12,534 bases of DNA from assembly GCA_964017145.1 (NCBI GenBank), contig CAXHKQ010000013.1:1-12534 (forward strand), written 5' to 3'. Position 1 is the stretch's first letter. Every line of letters starts with the position of its first letter. A program made the position numbers and the translations under genes. The notes under the pieces are model-generated. The model searched no databases and was not told where the DNA came from. It saw only the letters and a program-made list of their open reading frames with translations. Shown here one piece after another: positions 1 through 8,465 of this stretch. Source of the DNA: Agrocybe praecox. Taxonomy: Eukaryota > Basidiomycota > Agaricomycetes > Agaricales > Agrocybaceae.

Positions 1-81
1 AAAGTGAGTTTTTTCCAAGTTCCCAGCTTAAGACTCGAGACTCAAACTCAAGAAATGTTATGGCTTTGTTTTCAAAAACCA

Positions 82-226
82 CCTCTTTCAGGGGATCAGA
101 GCCACGGTGGGGTTAAGTATCCAGGCACATGACAATTCTTGAAGCTAAGTTTTTGCCCCGATCGGGTCTTTTTGATACCCCTCTTTCAGGAGACCAGGGC
201 CATGATGGAATTAAGTAGCCAGGCTA
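82..226. repeat. Diverged direct duplication (two 47-bp copies)
   Basis: Two copies of a 47-bp segment begin with CCTCTTTCAGG: 82-128 and 180-226. By eye they differ at about 10 of 47 positions, and the start-to-start distance is 98 bp. The sequence after each copy is also loosely similar, so the duplicated unit may be the whole 98 bp. I do not recognise the family. It could be an old tandem repeat or part of an unidentified transposon. The surrounding 1-460 has no coding region I can support. Confidence 0.65.
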
Positions 227-303
227 CTTACTTGGCTTGCTAACTAAACTGCTCGTGGCTAACTTGTAGTGATGTAAGCTAATTTGCAGCATTTTGGTTG
301 TCA

Positions 304-486
304 TTATTACGACGCCCTCCAGCTTTATAACTGCTCTGATGACAGTCCATTGTCTTTGAATGTTCAGGGATTGGTTCTGATTGATCAGTACTCGGAGGGG
401 AAGTTCTTTTTCGACATAGGAATGTCATAATTGTCAGAGATTTGCTGCGGTTCCTCGGGTGGGCCCAGGTTATTACAACGCCCTCT
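304..486. repeat. Short repeated motif TTATTAC(G/A)ACGCCCTC
   Basis: A 16-17 bp motif occurs at about 305-320 and again at about 470-486 with one internal difference (G or A). It lies 165 bp apart in otherwise unmatched sequence. It may mark another diverged duplication in the 1-1111 block, or may be chance plus shared ancestry. Nothing else is identifiable between the copies. Confidence 0.35.
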
Positions 487-783
487 ATTTGGCTTACAAG
501 AATAAGGTAACCACCTTATTCTGCTTAACGCCACACTATGGTGCCTGTACATGTTATTGTGCTTACCCCACCATATACTGCCTTACCACACCAGATTCCG
601 TCTTTTCACCCCATAACCTGCATTGTCAAGTCTTATCCTGCCTTGCCACCTGTTATCCTGCCTTTTCATACATTTTCCTGACTTGCCCCTCCTTATTCTG
701 CGATAATATTTATAGATTAATATCAAAGAAGTTAGTCTACCACCCACTTTATCAAGCATCAAACATACCACCCATCCGAACCA

Positions 784-1111
784 ACCAGTGATTATCTGAC
801 CGAATATTATATCCAAATTCCAAATAGTGACCCAAAAAGAACATCTAGCCTTCCATCAGTCAAAGAGCCAAAACTTACTAGTGTCCATTATGATAAGTCA
901 TCCTACCAAGCATCCGATACAATTAAATAACTCACCCAAACCACCCTTACTCGATCTCCAGATCCAGAATTATCTGCTTAATTTTCCTATCCAACCGTTA
1001 TTTATGGTCCAAATAGCATAAATGAAAAGCTTCAATCGATCCTTCAGCCAAAACATGCAAGTGCCGAGTCCAATAAGTCTGCATGCCACCCACTTAACCT
1101 CCAAAATACTT
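784..1111. repeat. Diverged tandem units of about 185 bp, C-rich
   Basis: The block at 784-900 resembles the block at 963-1080. Shared anchors are TATCTG...TATCCAA, CCAAATAG at 820-827 and 1009-1016 (189 bp apart), AGCCAAAAC (867 and 1047), and a TAAGTC...ACC stretch (895 and 1074). Spacing drifts between about 179 and 189 bp because of indels. The stretch 500-783 has a similar C-rich, G-poor composition and may hold a more degenerate unit. The nine-base array starts where the second unit's continuation would lie. The short open frames here are low-complexity and do not look like genes. Confidence 0.5.
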
Positions 1112-3910
1112 TCTGTCTGGTCTGTCTGGTCTGTCTGGTCTGTCTGGTCTGTCTGGTCTGTCTGGTCTGTCTGGTCTGTCTGGTCTGTCTGGTCTGTCTG
1201 GTCTGTCTGGTCTGTCTGGTCTGTCTGGTCTGTCTGGTCTGTCTGGTCTGTCTGGTCTGTCTGGTCTGTCTGGTCTGTCTGGTCTGTCTGGTCTGTCTGG
1301 TCTGTCTGGTCTGTCTGGTCTGTCTGGTCTGTCTGGTCTGTCTGGTCTGTCTGGTCTGTCTGGTCTGTCTGGTCTGTCTGGTCTGTCTGGTCTGTCTGGT
1401 CTGTCTGGTCTGTCTGGTCTGTCTGGTCTGTCTGGTCTGTCTGGTCTGTCTGGTCTGTCTGGTCTGTCTGGTCTGTCTGGTCTGTCTGGTCTGTCTGGTC
1501 TGTCTGGTCTGTCTGGTCTGTCTGGTCTGTCTGGTCTGTCTGGTCTGTCTGGTCTGTCTGGTCTGTCTGGTCTGTCTGGTCTGTCTGGTCTGTCCGGTCT
1601 GTCTGGTCTGTCTGGTCTGTCTGGTCTGTCTGGTCTGTCTGGTCTGTCTGGTCTGTCTGGTCTGTCTGGTCTGTCTGGTCTGTCTGGTCTGTCTGGTCTG
1701 TCTGGTCTGTCTGGTCTGTCTGGTCTGTCTGGTCTGTCTGGTCTGTCTGGTCTGTCTGGTCTGTCTGGTCTGTCTGGTCTGTCTGGTCTGTCTGGTCTGT
1801 CTGGTCTGTCTGGTCTGTCTGGTCTGTCTGGTCTGTCTGGTCTGTCTGGTCTGTCTGGTCTGTCTGGTCTGTCTGGTCTGTCTGGTCTGTCTGGTCTGTC
1901 TGGTCTGTCTGGTCTGTCTGGTCTGTCTGGTCTGTCTGGTCTGTCTGGTCTGTCTGGTCTGTCTGGTCTGTCTGGTCTGTCTGGTCTGTCTGGTCTGTCT
2001 GGTCTGTCTGGTCTGTCTGGTCTGTCTGGTCTGTCTGGTCTGTCTGGTCTGTCTGGTCTGTCTGGTCTGTCTGGTCTGTCTGGTCTGTCTGGTCTGTCTG
2101 GTCTGTCTGGTCTGTCTGGTCTGTCTGGTCTGTCTGGTCTGTCTGGTCTGTCTGGTCTGTCTGGTCTGTCTGGTCTGTCTGGTCTGTCTGGTCTGTCTGG
2201 TCTGTCTGGTCTGTCTGGTCTGTCTGGTCTGTCTGGTCTGTCTGGTCTGTCTGGTCTGTCTGGTCTGTCTGGTCTGTCTGGTCTGTCTGGTCTGTCTGGT
2301 CTGTCTGGTCTGTCTGGTCTGTCTGGTCTGTCTGGTCTGTCTGGTCTGTCTGGTCTGTCTGGTCTGTCTGGTCTGTCTGGTCTGTCTGGTCTGTCTGGTC
2401 TGTCTGGTCTGTCTGGTCTGTCTGGTCTGTCTGGTCTGTCTGGTCTGTCTGGTCTGTCTGGTCTGTCTGGTCTGTCTGGTCTGTCTGGTCTGTCTGGTCT
2501 GTCTGGTCTGTCTGGTCTGTCTGGTCTGTCTGGTCTGTCTGGTCTGTCTGGTCTGTCTGGTCTGTCTGGTCTGTCTGGTCTGTCTGGTCTGTCTGGTCTG
2601 TCTGGTCTGTCTGGTCTGTCTGGTCTGTCTGGTCTGTCTGGTCTGTCTGGTCTGTCTGGTCTGTCTGGTCTGTCTGGTCTGTCTGGTCTGTCTGGTCTGT
2701 CTGGTCTGTCTGGTCTGTCTGGTCTGTCTGGTCTGTCTGGTCTGTCTGGTCTGTCTGGTCTGTCTGGTCTGTCTGGTCTGTCTGGTCTGTCTGGTCTGTC
2801 TGGTCTGTCTGGTCTGTCTGGTCTGTCTGGTCTGTCTGGTCTGTCTGGTCTGTCTGGTCTGTCTGGTCTGTCTGGTCTGTCTGGTCTGTCTGGTCTGTCT
2901 GGTCTGTCTGGTCTGTCTGGTCTGTCTGGTCTGTCTGGTCTGTCTGGTCTGTCTGGTCTGTCTGGTCTGTCTGGTCTGTCTGGTCTGTCTGGTCTGTCTG
3001 GTCTGTCTGGTCTGTCTGGTCTGTCTGGTCTGTCTGGTCTGTCTGGTCTGTCTGGTCTGTCTGGTCTGTCTGGTCTGTCTGGTCTGTCTGGTCTGTCTGG
3101 TCTGTCTGGTCTGTCTGGTCTGTCTGGTCTGTCTGGTCTGTCTGGTCTGTCTGGTCTGTCTGGTCTGTCTGGTCTGTCTGGTCTGTCTGGTCTGTCTGGT
3201 CTGTCTGGTCTGTCTGGTCTGTCTGGTCTGTCTGGTCTGTCTGGTCTGTCTGGTCTGTCTGGTCTGTCTGGTCTGTCTGGTCTGTCTGGTCTGTCTGGTC
3301 TGTCTGGTCTGTCTGGTCTGTCTGGTCTGTCTGGTCTGTCTGGTCTGTCTGGTCTGTCTGGTCTGTCTGGTCTGTCTGGTCTGTCTGGTCTGTCTGGTCT
3401 GTCTGGTCTGTCTGGTCTGTCTGGTCTGTCTGGTCTGTCTGGTCTGTCTGGTCTGTCTGGTCTGTCTGGTCTGTCTGGTCTGTCTGGTCTGTCTGGTCTG
3501 TCTGGTCTGTCTGGTCTGTCTGGTCTGTCTGGTCTGTCTGGTCTGTCTGGTCTGTCTGGTCTGTCTGGTCTGTCTGGTCTGTCTGGTCTGTCTGGTCTGT
3601 CTGGTCTGTCTGGTCTGTCTGGTCTGTCTGGTCTGTCTGGTCTGTCTGGTCTGTCTGGTCTGTCTGGTCTGTCTGGTCTGTCTGGTCTGTCTGGTCTGTC
3701 TGGTCTGTCTGGTCTGTCTGGTCTGTCTGGTCTGTCTGGTCTGTCTGGTCTGTCTGGTCTGTCTGGTCTGTCTGGTCTGTCTGGTCTGTCTGGTCTGTCT
3801 GGTCTGTCTGGTCTGTCTGGTCTGTCTGGTCTGTCTGGTCTGTCTGGTCTGTCTGGTCTGTCTGGTCTGTCTGGTCTGTCTGGTCTGTCTGGTCTGTCTG
3901 GTCTGTCTGG
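1112..3910. repeat. Nine-base tandem array (TCTGTCTGG) x 311
   Basis: The unit TCTGTCTGG is repeated without any phase slip from 1112 to 3910, which is 2799 bp or exactly 311 units. The unit is itself a TCTG tetramer plus a TCTGG pentamer. Only one base departs from the consensus, at 1595 (T to C), giving a unit TCTGTCCGG. The period is a multiple of three and no frame contains a stop, so long open frames exist on both strands (Ser-Val-Trp on +, Arg-Gln-Thr on -). That is a property of the repeat and not evidence of a protein. The homogeneity implies very recent expansion or strong homogenisation, or an error in assembling a longer or shorter array. Confidence 0.97.
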
Positions 3911-3930
3911 CCGGTCGGGTCGGTCTGTTC
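3911..3930. repeat. Degenerate terminal units of the nine-base array
   Basis: After the last perfect unit come CCGGTCGGG and TCGGTCTGT. Both align to TCTGTCTGG with two or three changes each. The right edge is therefore frayed while the interior is uniform, as expected if exchange or slippage homogenises the middle of an array. These units contain several CpG dinucleotides, absent from the consensus unit. Confidence 0.8.
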
Positions 3931-4609
3931 AAGATGAGCGACAAGGTCGTTAATTGTCTTGAATGAAATAAGGACCCGATACCCTGCGAAAACTAAAATT
4001 CTGGTCTAAAATATGGCGTTTTGTGGAAATATTTTCGAAGCGTGTACCTTCCGAATGTTTACACTTAGAAAGCTCGGATAGAAAACAGAATGACGCTTTG
4101 GATGAATTGAACAATTCGTACTTTGGACAACTTTTGGAGAGGGGATAAATCAGGCGCGAATTTAGGAAAAATTTTAATGGGGGGCCGCCATTCGAGAGTT
4201 TCTTAGAACATTTTTGCACTTTTTTAAGATATGTACAACTATTTTTAAAATTTTTGACAGATTTTTCCGAAATTTACTTAAAGCAATTGAAAAGCCCGTG
4301 CTAGCGGGAAATTTTCAGGTTTTTTAGCGTTCGATTAGCAAAATGTCCTGTTGTGTCTTCCAGAGGAAGACAATATTCAACTTCGTCTCTATAAATTAGC
4401 GAAAAAATTGTTGCGTTAAATTCTATGAAGAATATATCTTTTTCAGCTATGGGTGAAAAAATCTACTGCCAGACAAGGCTAAACCATTGGATAAAAGTAC
4501 AAATAAATCTCAACTTCCTTTAATAAATAATGCCTCTCAGACCACAAGTAATCTGTAAACAGTTCAATGTTAAACTTAAAACATTCACCTAAAAATCTTC
4601 ATTGAATAT
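3931..4609. other. Unassigned AT-rich intergenic DNA
   Basis: This stretch separates the nine-base array from the P450 3' end. It has A/T homopolymer runs and scattered stops in all frames except one short minus-strand frame (3950-4219), which is Lys/Ser-rich and matches no family I know. I see no RNA gene, no terminal repeats and no recognisable transposon domain. It may be old transposon debris. Confidence 0.5.
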
Positions 4610-4615
4610 TTTATT
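4610..4615 (-). other. Poly(A) signal AATAAA of the P450 gene
   Basis: On the minus strand AATAAA lies about 30 bases after the P450 stop codon at 4644-4646. That is where a cleavage and polyadenylation signal would be expected with a short 3' UTR. The strand and spacing support it; the hexamer alone is common in AT-rich DNA. Confidence 0.6.
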
Positions 4616-4643
4616 AAAATATAAACGTAACACGAAAATTCAA

Positions 4644-5725
4644 TTATCGCTCCTTCAGTTTCAACCAAATACCATTACAAGACTTCAAGGTTAATGCTGC
4701 TCCTATCAAAGGATCCCATTCACATCTTTCATGGGATTTTCTTTTAGAAATGTCAAATATTCCGGGTGATGAAATTTCCTTTTTCGGTGGAAGGATGATG
4801 TAGTTTCTGATGACTTTCGACATGACTGCCTTGATTTCCATCATAGCAAACTTTTGACCTATACAATTCCTCGGTCCAGCACTGAAGGGAACCACATCAA
4901 AAGGATTACAGCCCGTTCTATTTTCGTTTGTGTATCTTTCTGGTAAAAATTCACAAGGATTCTTGAAATATGTGTCATCATATCCCATTCCCATAAGTAA
5001 CATAACTATGGTACTGTTTGTTGGCAGTTTGGAACCGTCTGTAAAGAGCAAAGAGCAAAAAAGTTTAATTAACCAAGATGGGTTGGATATAATGGAAAGC
5101 TAACTCACTGACGACAGTCGAATTTTGCAAGGTTCTTGCTATTATAGGAACGCTAGGGAATAATCGCAGAGTCTCTTTTATCACCAGATCCATGTATTTC
5201 ATCTCCAGTATGTCTTCGTATGAAGGTTCCCACTCCTTTTCACTAGATAATCTCATTTGCTCCTCATACAGTTTCTCTTGCACTGTGGGATTTCTGGATA
5301 GACAGAAGAACATGAATGAAATTGCTGAAGCGGTTGTGTCGTGACCTTCAAACAGAAATGTTGATACTTCTTCGAAGATTTCTTGGAAAGTTAAAAGTCT
5401 GTTGTCGATTTCAGCTGTAAGAAGATTATCTAGGAAAGCCATTTTACGCTTTTTGTAAAACGATTCCTCGTGGTTGTTGTTCTGCAGATTTATTTCTGCC
5501 TTTTGGGAAACAATCATCCGTCTTTCGTCGATTATCTAAAAAGAGTTTCTTTTACTTGAGAAAGTACGGGATGGGAAATGGATTCTGTACAACCAAACCT
5601 TCTTCATGTAATCTTTGAGGATTTGTATCTGTCTTTTCTGCTTCCAGTAACTTGGAAATAACACAAACAACATATCAAAACGCTTCAGAGCACTGAACAT
5701 TCTCTCCGATACTATGAAGCAGAGA
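4644..5725 (-). CDS. CYP4: Cytochrome P450, CYP4-like, C-terminal 315 residues (5' exons absent)
   Basis: Haem-thiolate monooxygenase; insect CYP4 enzymes are microsomal and act on fatty acids, hormones or xenobiotics using P450 reductase. Exons on the minus strand: 5599-5725, 5109-5535 and 4644-5038. Introns are 5536-5598 and 5039-5108, both GT-AG, and the frame is kept across both joins. In the 315-residue fragment I see the I-helix oxygen-binding motif EGHDTT (about 105-110), the K-helix ExxR as ETLR (163-166), PERY (217-220, the PERF region), and the haem loop [10 protein letters not shown] (236-245) with Cys243 as proximal ligand. EGHDTT is the CYP4 form of AGxDT. There are no internal stops. 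CYP4 proteins are about 500 residues, so some 190 N-terminal residues, including the membrane anchor, are missing. The first visible exon has a good acceptor (TTTCTCCACAG, ending at 5726), so upstream exons once existed. They may lie beyond 12534 or be lost. Family call is firm; subfamily and substrate are unknown. Confidence 0.92.
5039..5108 (-). other. P450 intron, 70 bp
   Basis: The donor is GTGAGTTA (5108 downward) and the acceptor CTCTTTACAG (ending at 5039). Removing it joins ...NSTVV to GSKLPT... through a codon split after its first base (Asn). Reading through instead gives a short nonsense tail and a stop, so splicing is required. Confidence 0.88.
5536..5598 (-). other. P450 intron, 63 bp
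   Basis: The donor is GTTTGG (5598 downward) and the acceptor CTTTTTAG (ending at 5536). Splicing joins ...YMKK to IIDERR in phase 0, the expected CYP4 context before a variable linker. The donor is weaker than that of the downstream intron. Confidence 0.82.
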
Positions 5726-5974
5726 CTGTGGAGAAAGCAAGGGTATTTAGCTATTAGCTTGTATCAAAATATTGTTAGTTAACTTGTATATTTATAGATG
5801 TGGCATCATCATATGTTTACTTTGTGAGGTATTGATTTTTGGTTGGGATTCTGAAGCATGTGTTAGTGGTAGTAATAGGTGTAGTAACGGCAGCAAACAT
5901 GCGGTCACTAATAGATTTATGTATGTCAGTTCAGTAACAAGGACTCTTCTTACTCTCATCATCAAATATTAGCT
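5726..5974. other. P450 upstream intron start / unassigned DNA
   Basis: On the minus strand the first bases (5726 upward) are the pyrimidine tract and acceptor of the intron before the first visible P450 exon. Beyond that I find no further P450 exon and no clear coding sequence. Part of this stretch may be degraded reverse transcriptase belonging to the + strand element that starts to be recognisable at 5975. Confidence 0.45.
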
Positions 5975-7018
5975 ACTGGCTATAGACAACATTTGTAGGA
6001 CCGATTCTAACATTTGAATGCATTGTCTGGTGGAAAGCAGTGCGGAAAATCATATCTTGAATATGTGCAGAGAGCGGGAGCAAGTCGGACTACTACAACT
6101 TGCTCATTAGAGATATTGCTAACATTGCACTCATAGACCTATATATAACCGGACTTGCCACAAAAAGACCTATGAGTCTAATGTTAATAGGAAAGTTCAA
6201 GGAAACAAATTATGGACATAGTGCAATCACTCAAGTATACGAGGAAGATATTAATGTTACAAACTTAGACCAAGGATGGGAACATCATTTCCACCGAGTT
6301 AATAACGCGGCGTAAATTACGTGTTTTTACAGTATGTAAATAATTATTACTCCTCCCAGTCATGTATTGCTAACTTCATTCATATAACCACTTCTTCAAG
6401 TAATCTTCTTCCAGTCCCTGTTTCGGACTTTTTTGGATTCTATAACAAAGGTCTTTAATAAAACGTGCCATGTCATATGAATTTGACGTATGTATTCAAA
6501 CGTCCGTGCTTTATGCCCATTCAGGGATGATTGCAAAGGATCAGGCATCTTCTCTGAAAGATTGGAACTGACCGAGTCTGGTAGACTACTTGATAAAAAC
6601 ATGGTTTTCCGAACAGAAATTATGGGAATAGTTCAAGACTAGTAGCAGAAAGAGAAACTATCATCCATCTTTGTGCATAGTAAGGCTGCTATCAAGTCCC
6701 TATCCTCTTGTGAAACAAGATCAAAGCTTTTATGGGATTGTAAGATAGCCAAGCTGGAACAACCAAATAAAGTAAGGATTTGTTTGATACCGGGACACGA
6801 AGGTTAAAGAGGTAATGAAATAACCGATGAGCTTTCAAGAAAGGGCTCCACTCTTCCCAAGTGTCACACCAATAAGGATTCCAAACTACCTATTAGTGAG
6901 GTCAAGGGCACAGGTGGATAAAAGAACGGAAGAACTGCAAATTCAAGGTAGCAAAACTCGAACACATGCTACACTAGTAAACTTTTTTGGCAGCATTTCA
7001 ATGTTGGAAGAAGCAAGA
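5975..7018 (+). mobile_element. Non-LTR retrotransposon remnant with RNase H (5' segment)
   Basis: Decayed 3' half of a retrotransposon polyprotein of the I/Jockey group that carries RNase H. From 5977 the frame reads WL*TTFVGPILTFECIVWWK, matching the post-RT W-Y-x-x-V-R-P-I-L-x-Y-G-x-x-V-W-W motif. The part at 6100-6240 includes LIDLYI and NYGHSAI, typical of the linker after the thumb. RNase H follows (about 6510-6850): KGSGIFSERL, then FRTEIMGIVQ with the family's Glu (6616-6618), IFVHSKAAIKSL, and IPGHEG*RGNEITDEL. The Asp expected in the DSKAA motif is His (6676-6678). There are tandem stops at 6640-6645 and one at 6805-6807. It is clearly dead. Reading resumes at 8199 after an inserted element. 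The exact clade is uncertain; 6316-6510 between linker and RNase H is poorly readable. Confidence 0.78.
7010..7018. repeat. Target-site duplication, left copy (GAAGCAAGA)
   Basis: GAAGCAAGA directly precedes the CATA-repeat tail of RTE-like copy 1 and recurs at 8190-8198 directly outside that element's 5' end. A 9-bp direct repeat at exactly these two edges is the footprint of target-primed reverse transcription. Confidence 0.85.
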
Positions 7019-7038
7019 CATACATACATACATACATA
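7019..7038 (-). repeat. (CATA)n tail marking the 3' end of RTE-like copy 1
   Basis: About five CATA units lie between the left target-site duplication and the 3' untranslated end of copy 1. Non-LTR elements of this type commonly end in short simple repeats rather than poly(A). Copy 2 ends the same way at 9033-9046. Confidence 0.8.
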
Positions 7039-8189
7039 TCCAGCGACGATCCTTATCTCGAATCCGCTTGACGTATTATTGATGCCCAGGATGATCGGTC
7101 TTTAGATGTTGACTGCCAATCTCTAATACCTATTTTCTTGGTGTCTCGTTCTACTAGGTCTCTCCACCTTTTACGTTGACCTCCTATTGATCTGGTACCT
7201 GATGGGTTGGTGAATAGTACCTTTCTGGCCGGCAAACATTCGTTCATTCTGTTTACGTGCCCGGCCCATCTCAGTCGTTTTGTTCTGATGTTCTTGTCGA
7301 CTGGTTGTTGGCGACTCATGGTGTGTAAGTCTTCGTTGTGGCGTCTTCTTACTTCTCCGTCGATGTTAACTGTGCCATATATCATTCGAAGGACTTTCCT
7401 TTCAAACACATTAAGGAGCTGCTCATCTTCTGATTTGATAGTCCAGGATTCACTACCATAAAGTAGGACTGGCAATATGAGCTCATTGTATAGCTTCAAC
7501 TTAGTAGCTCTTGATGTAGTTTTGGACCGCATGAATTTACTCAGCCCATAGATACACTTGTTTGCCAGTACGATCCTTCTCTTGATTTCGCTGGTGACGT
7601 CATTATCAGATGTTATCTCAGAGCCCAGGTATACGAACTTTCTTACCGTTTCGAAATTGTAGTGGTCCATGTTGACAGTTGGGTCCAGATCCGAAAGGCG
7701 ACTCTTAGACCTTGTTGTCAGTAGGTACTTCGTCTTTTCTTGGTTCACCTGAAGGCCAATGGAGTTCGCAGCTCGTTGAATCGACAGAAAGGAATGTTTC
7801 ACATCTTCCTTAGATATACCAATAAGATCGATGTCATCTGCATAGCCGAGGACCTGGTTAGACTTGTTGAAGATTACGTGGCTTGTGTTGATGTTTGCTA
7901 CGTTCATAATCAACTCCAGAATGATGTTAAATAGGCCACATGAAAGTGCATCACCTTGCCGCAAACCTCGGTGAGTACGAATCTTACTTGTGGTTGTGCC
8001 AGCAGCTCTTACACAACTCCAACATAGCATGCTTTCTGGATTATCTGTCTTAGCGTGAAGATCTGATCGGATGTGGATTTCCCTGGCATAAAACCACATT
8101 GGTAGGGACCAATGATTCTGCGATGATTGACGAGAGGATCTTATACGCGATGTTCAGAAGACTGATACCTCGGTAGTTTGAGCAAGTTT
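7019..8189 (-). mobile_element. RTE-like non-LTR retrotransposon, 5'-truncated copy 1
   Basis: Minus-strand element flanked by a 9-bp target-site duplication and ending in a (CATA)n tail (7019-7038 as read on +). The 5' end is truncated inside the RT domain at the codons for CSNYRGISLLNIAYKIL. Reading 5' to 3' one sees the fingers motif YQCGFMPGKSTSDQIFTLR (about 8101-8045, another frame), then an open frame (7053-8099, useful from about residue 28) with motif B GLRQGD, motif C YADD (7833-7844), YLGSEI, the thumb-region ILPVLLYGSESW, LRWAGHVNRM and a stop at 7053. This order, with no RNase H, fits APE-type RTE-like elements. Motif A, with the first catalytic Asp, is missing between TLRQ and SCVRAAG, so roughly 50 residues were deleted and the enzyme cannot be active. 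Confidence 0.9.
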
Positions 8190-8198
8190 GAAGCAAGA
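8190..8198. repeat. Target-site duplication, right copy (GAAGCAAGA)
   Basis: Second copy of the 9-bp direct repeat, adjoining the truncated 5' end of RTE-like copy 1. Removing the element and one repeat copy restores a continuous + strand sequence of the host retrotransposon. Confidence 0.85.
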
Positions 8199-8465
8199 AG
8201 CTTCTCTCAAATAGAAAAACGACACACTTGTAGCTGTAGAAATGGGACGTCATCTATTAAGGAAACAGTCCAAAAGATTCGAACATATTAATACAGACGA
8301 ATTTCGATTTTGTGGTGCACTCGATTCTAGCGATGAATCTGTACACTTCCTAACAAGCTGCGATGTTATCAACAGAACCAGACAACTCAGTTAAGATATA
8401 TTAATGGAAAGTGGTGTTCAAGTTTTGATGACATTATCAAGTCTATCTCTGCAAAGATGCTACTA
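8199..8465 (+). mobile_element. Non-LTR retrotransposon remnant with RNase H (3' segment)
   Basis: Continuation of the + strand element interrupted at 7018. The frame from about 8232 reads MGRHLLRKQSK, then FRFCGALDSSDESVHFLTSC (8305-8361). This is the C-terminal Cys/His motif that follows RNase H in I/Jockey-group polyproteins: Cys at 8311, His at 8344, Cys at 8359 (C-x10-H-x4-C). The first Cys of the motif is Phe. A frameshift separates this from the frame entering the insertion. A tail reading LRYINGKWCSSFDDIIKSIS ends at a stop near 8500. The match is by motif pattern, so moderate confidence. Confidence 0.65.

Noticed and set aside
459..1021. Short open frames at 459-791, 583-816 (minus) and 827-1021
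   Set aside because: Low-complexity translations from C-rich diverged repeats, overlapping on both strands, with no recognisable domain.
1112..3910. CRISPR-like or VNTR protein-coding array
   Set aside because: No spacers exist between units and the setting is a eukaryotic genome, so it is a simple tandem repeat.
1022..3944. Two open frames of over 960 residues made of Ser-Val-Trp or Arg-Gln-Thr repeats
   Set aside because: All six frames of TCTGTCTGG lack stops and the period is divisible by three, so length is no evidence of coding. There is no start context, splice structure or non-repeat domain.
3950..4219. Minus-strand 89-residue open frame
   Set aside because: No homology recognised, and no promoter, splice or codon evidence; chance length in AT-rich DNA.
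6827..7461. + strand open frames at 6827-7105 and 7207-7461
   Set aside because: The first is a shifted frame of the RNase H element that crosses the insertion edge. The second is antisense to the well-supported RTE-like reverse transcriptase.
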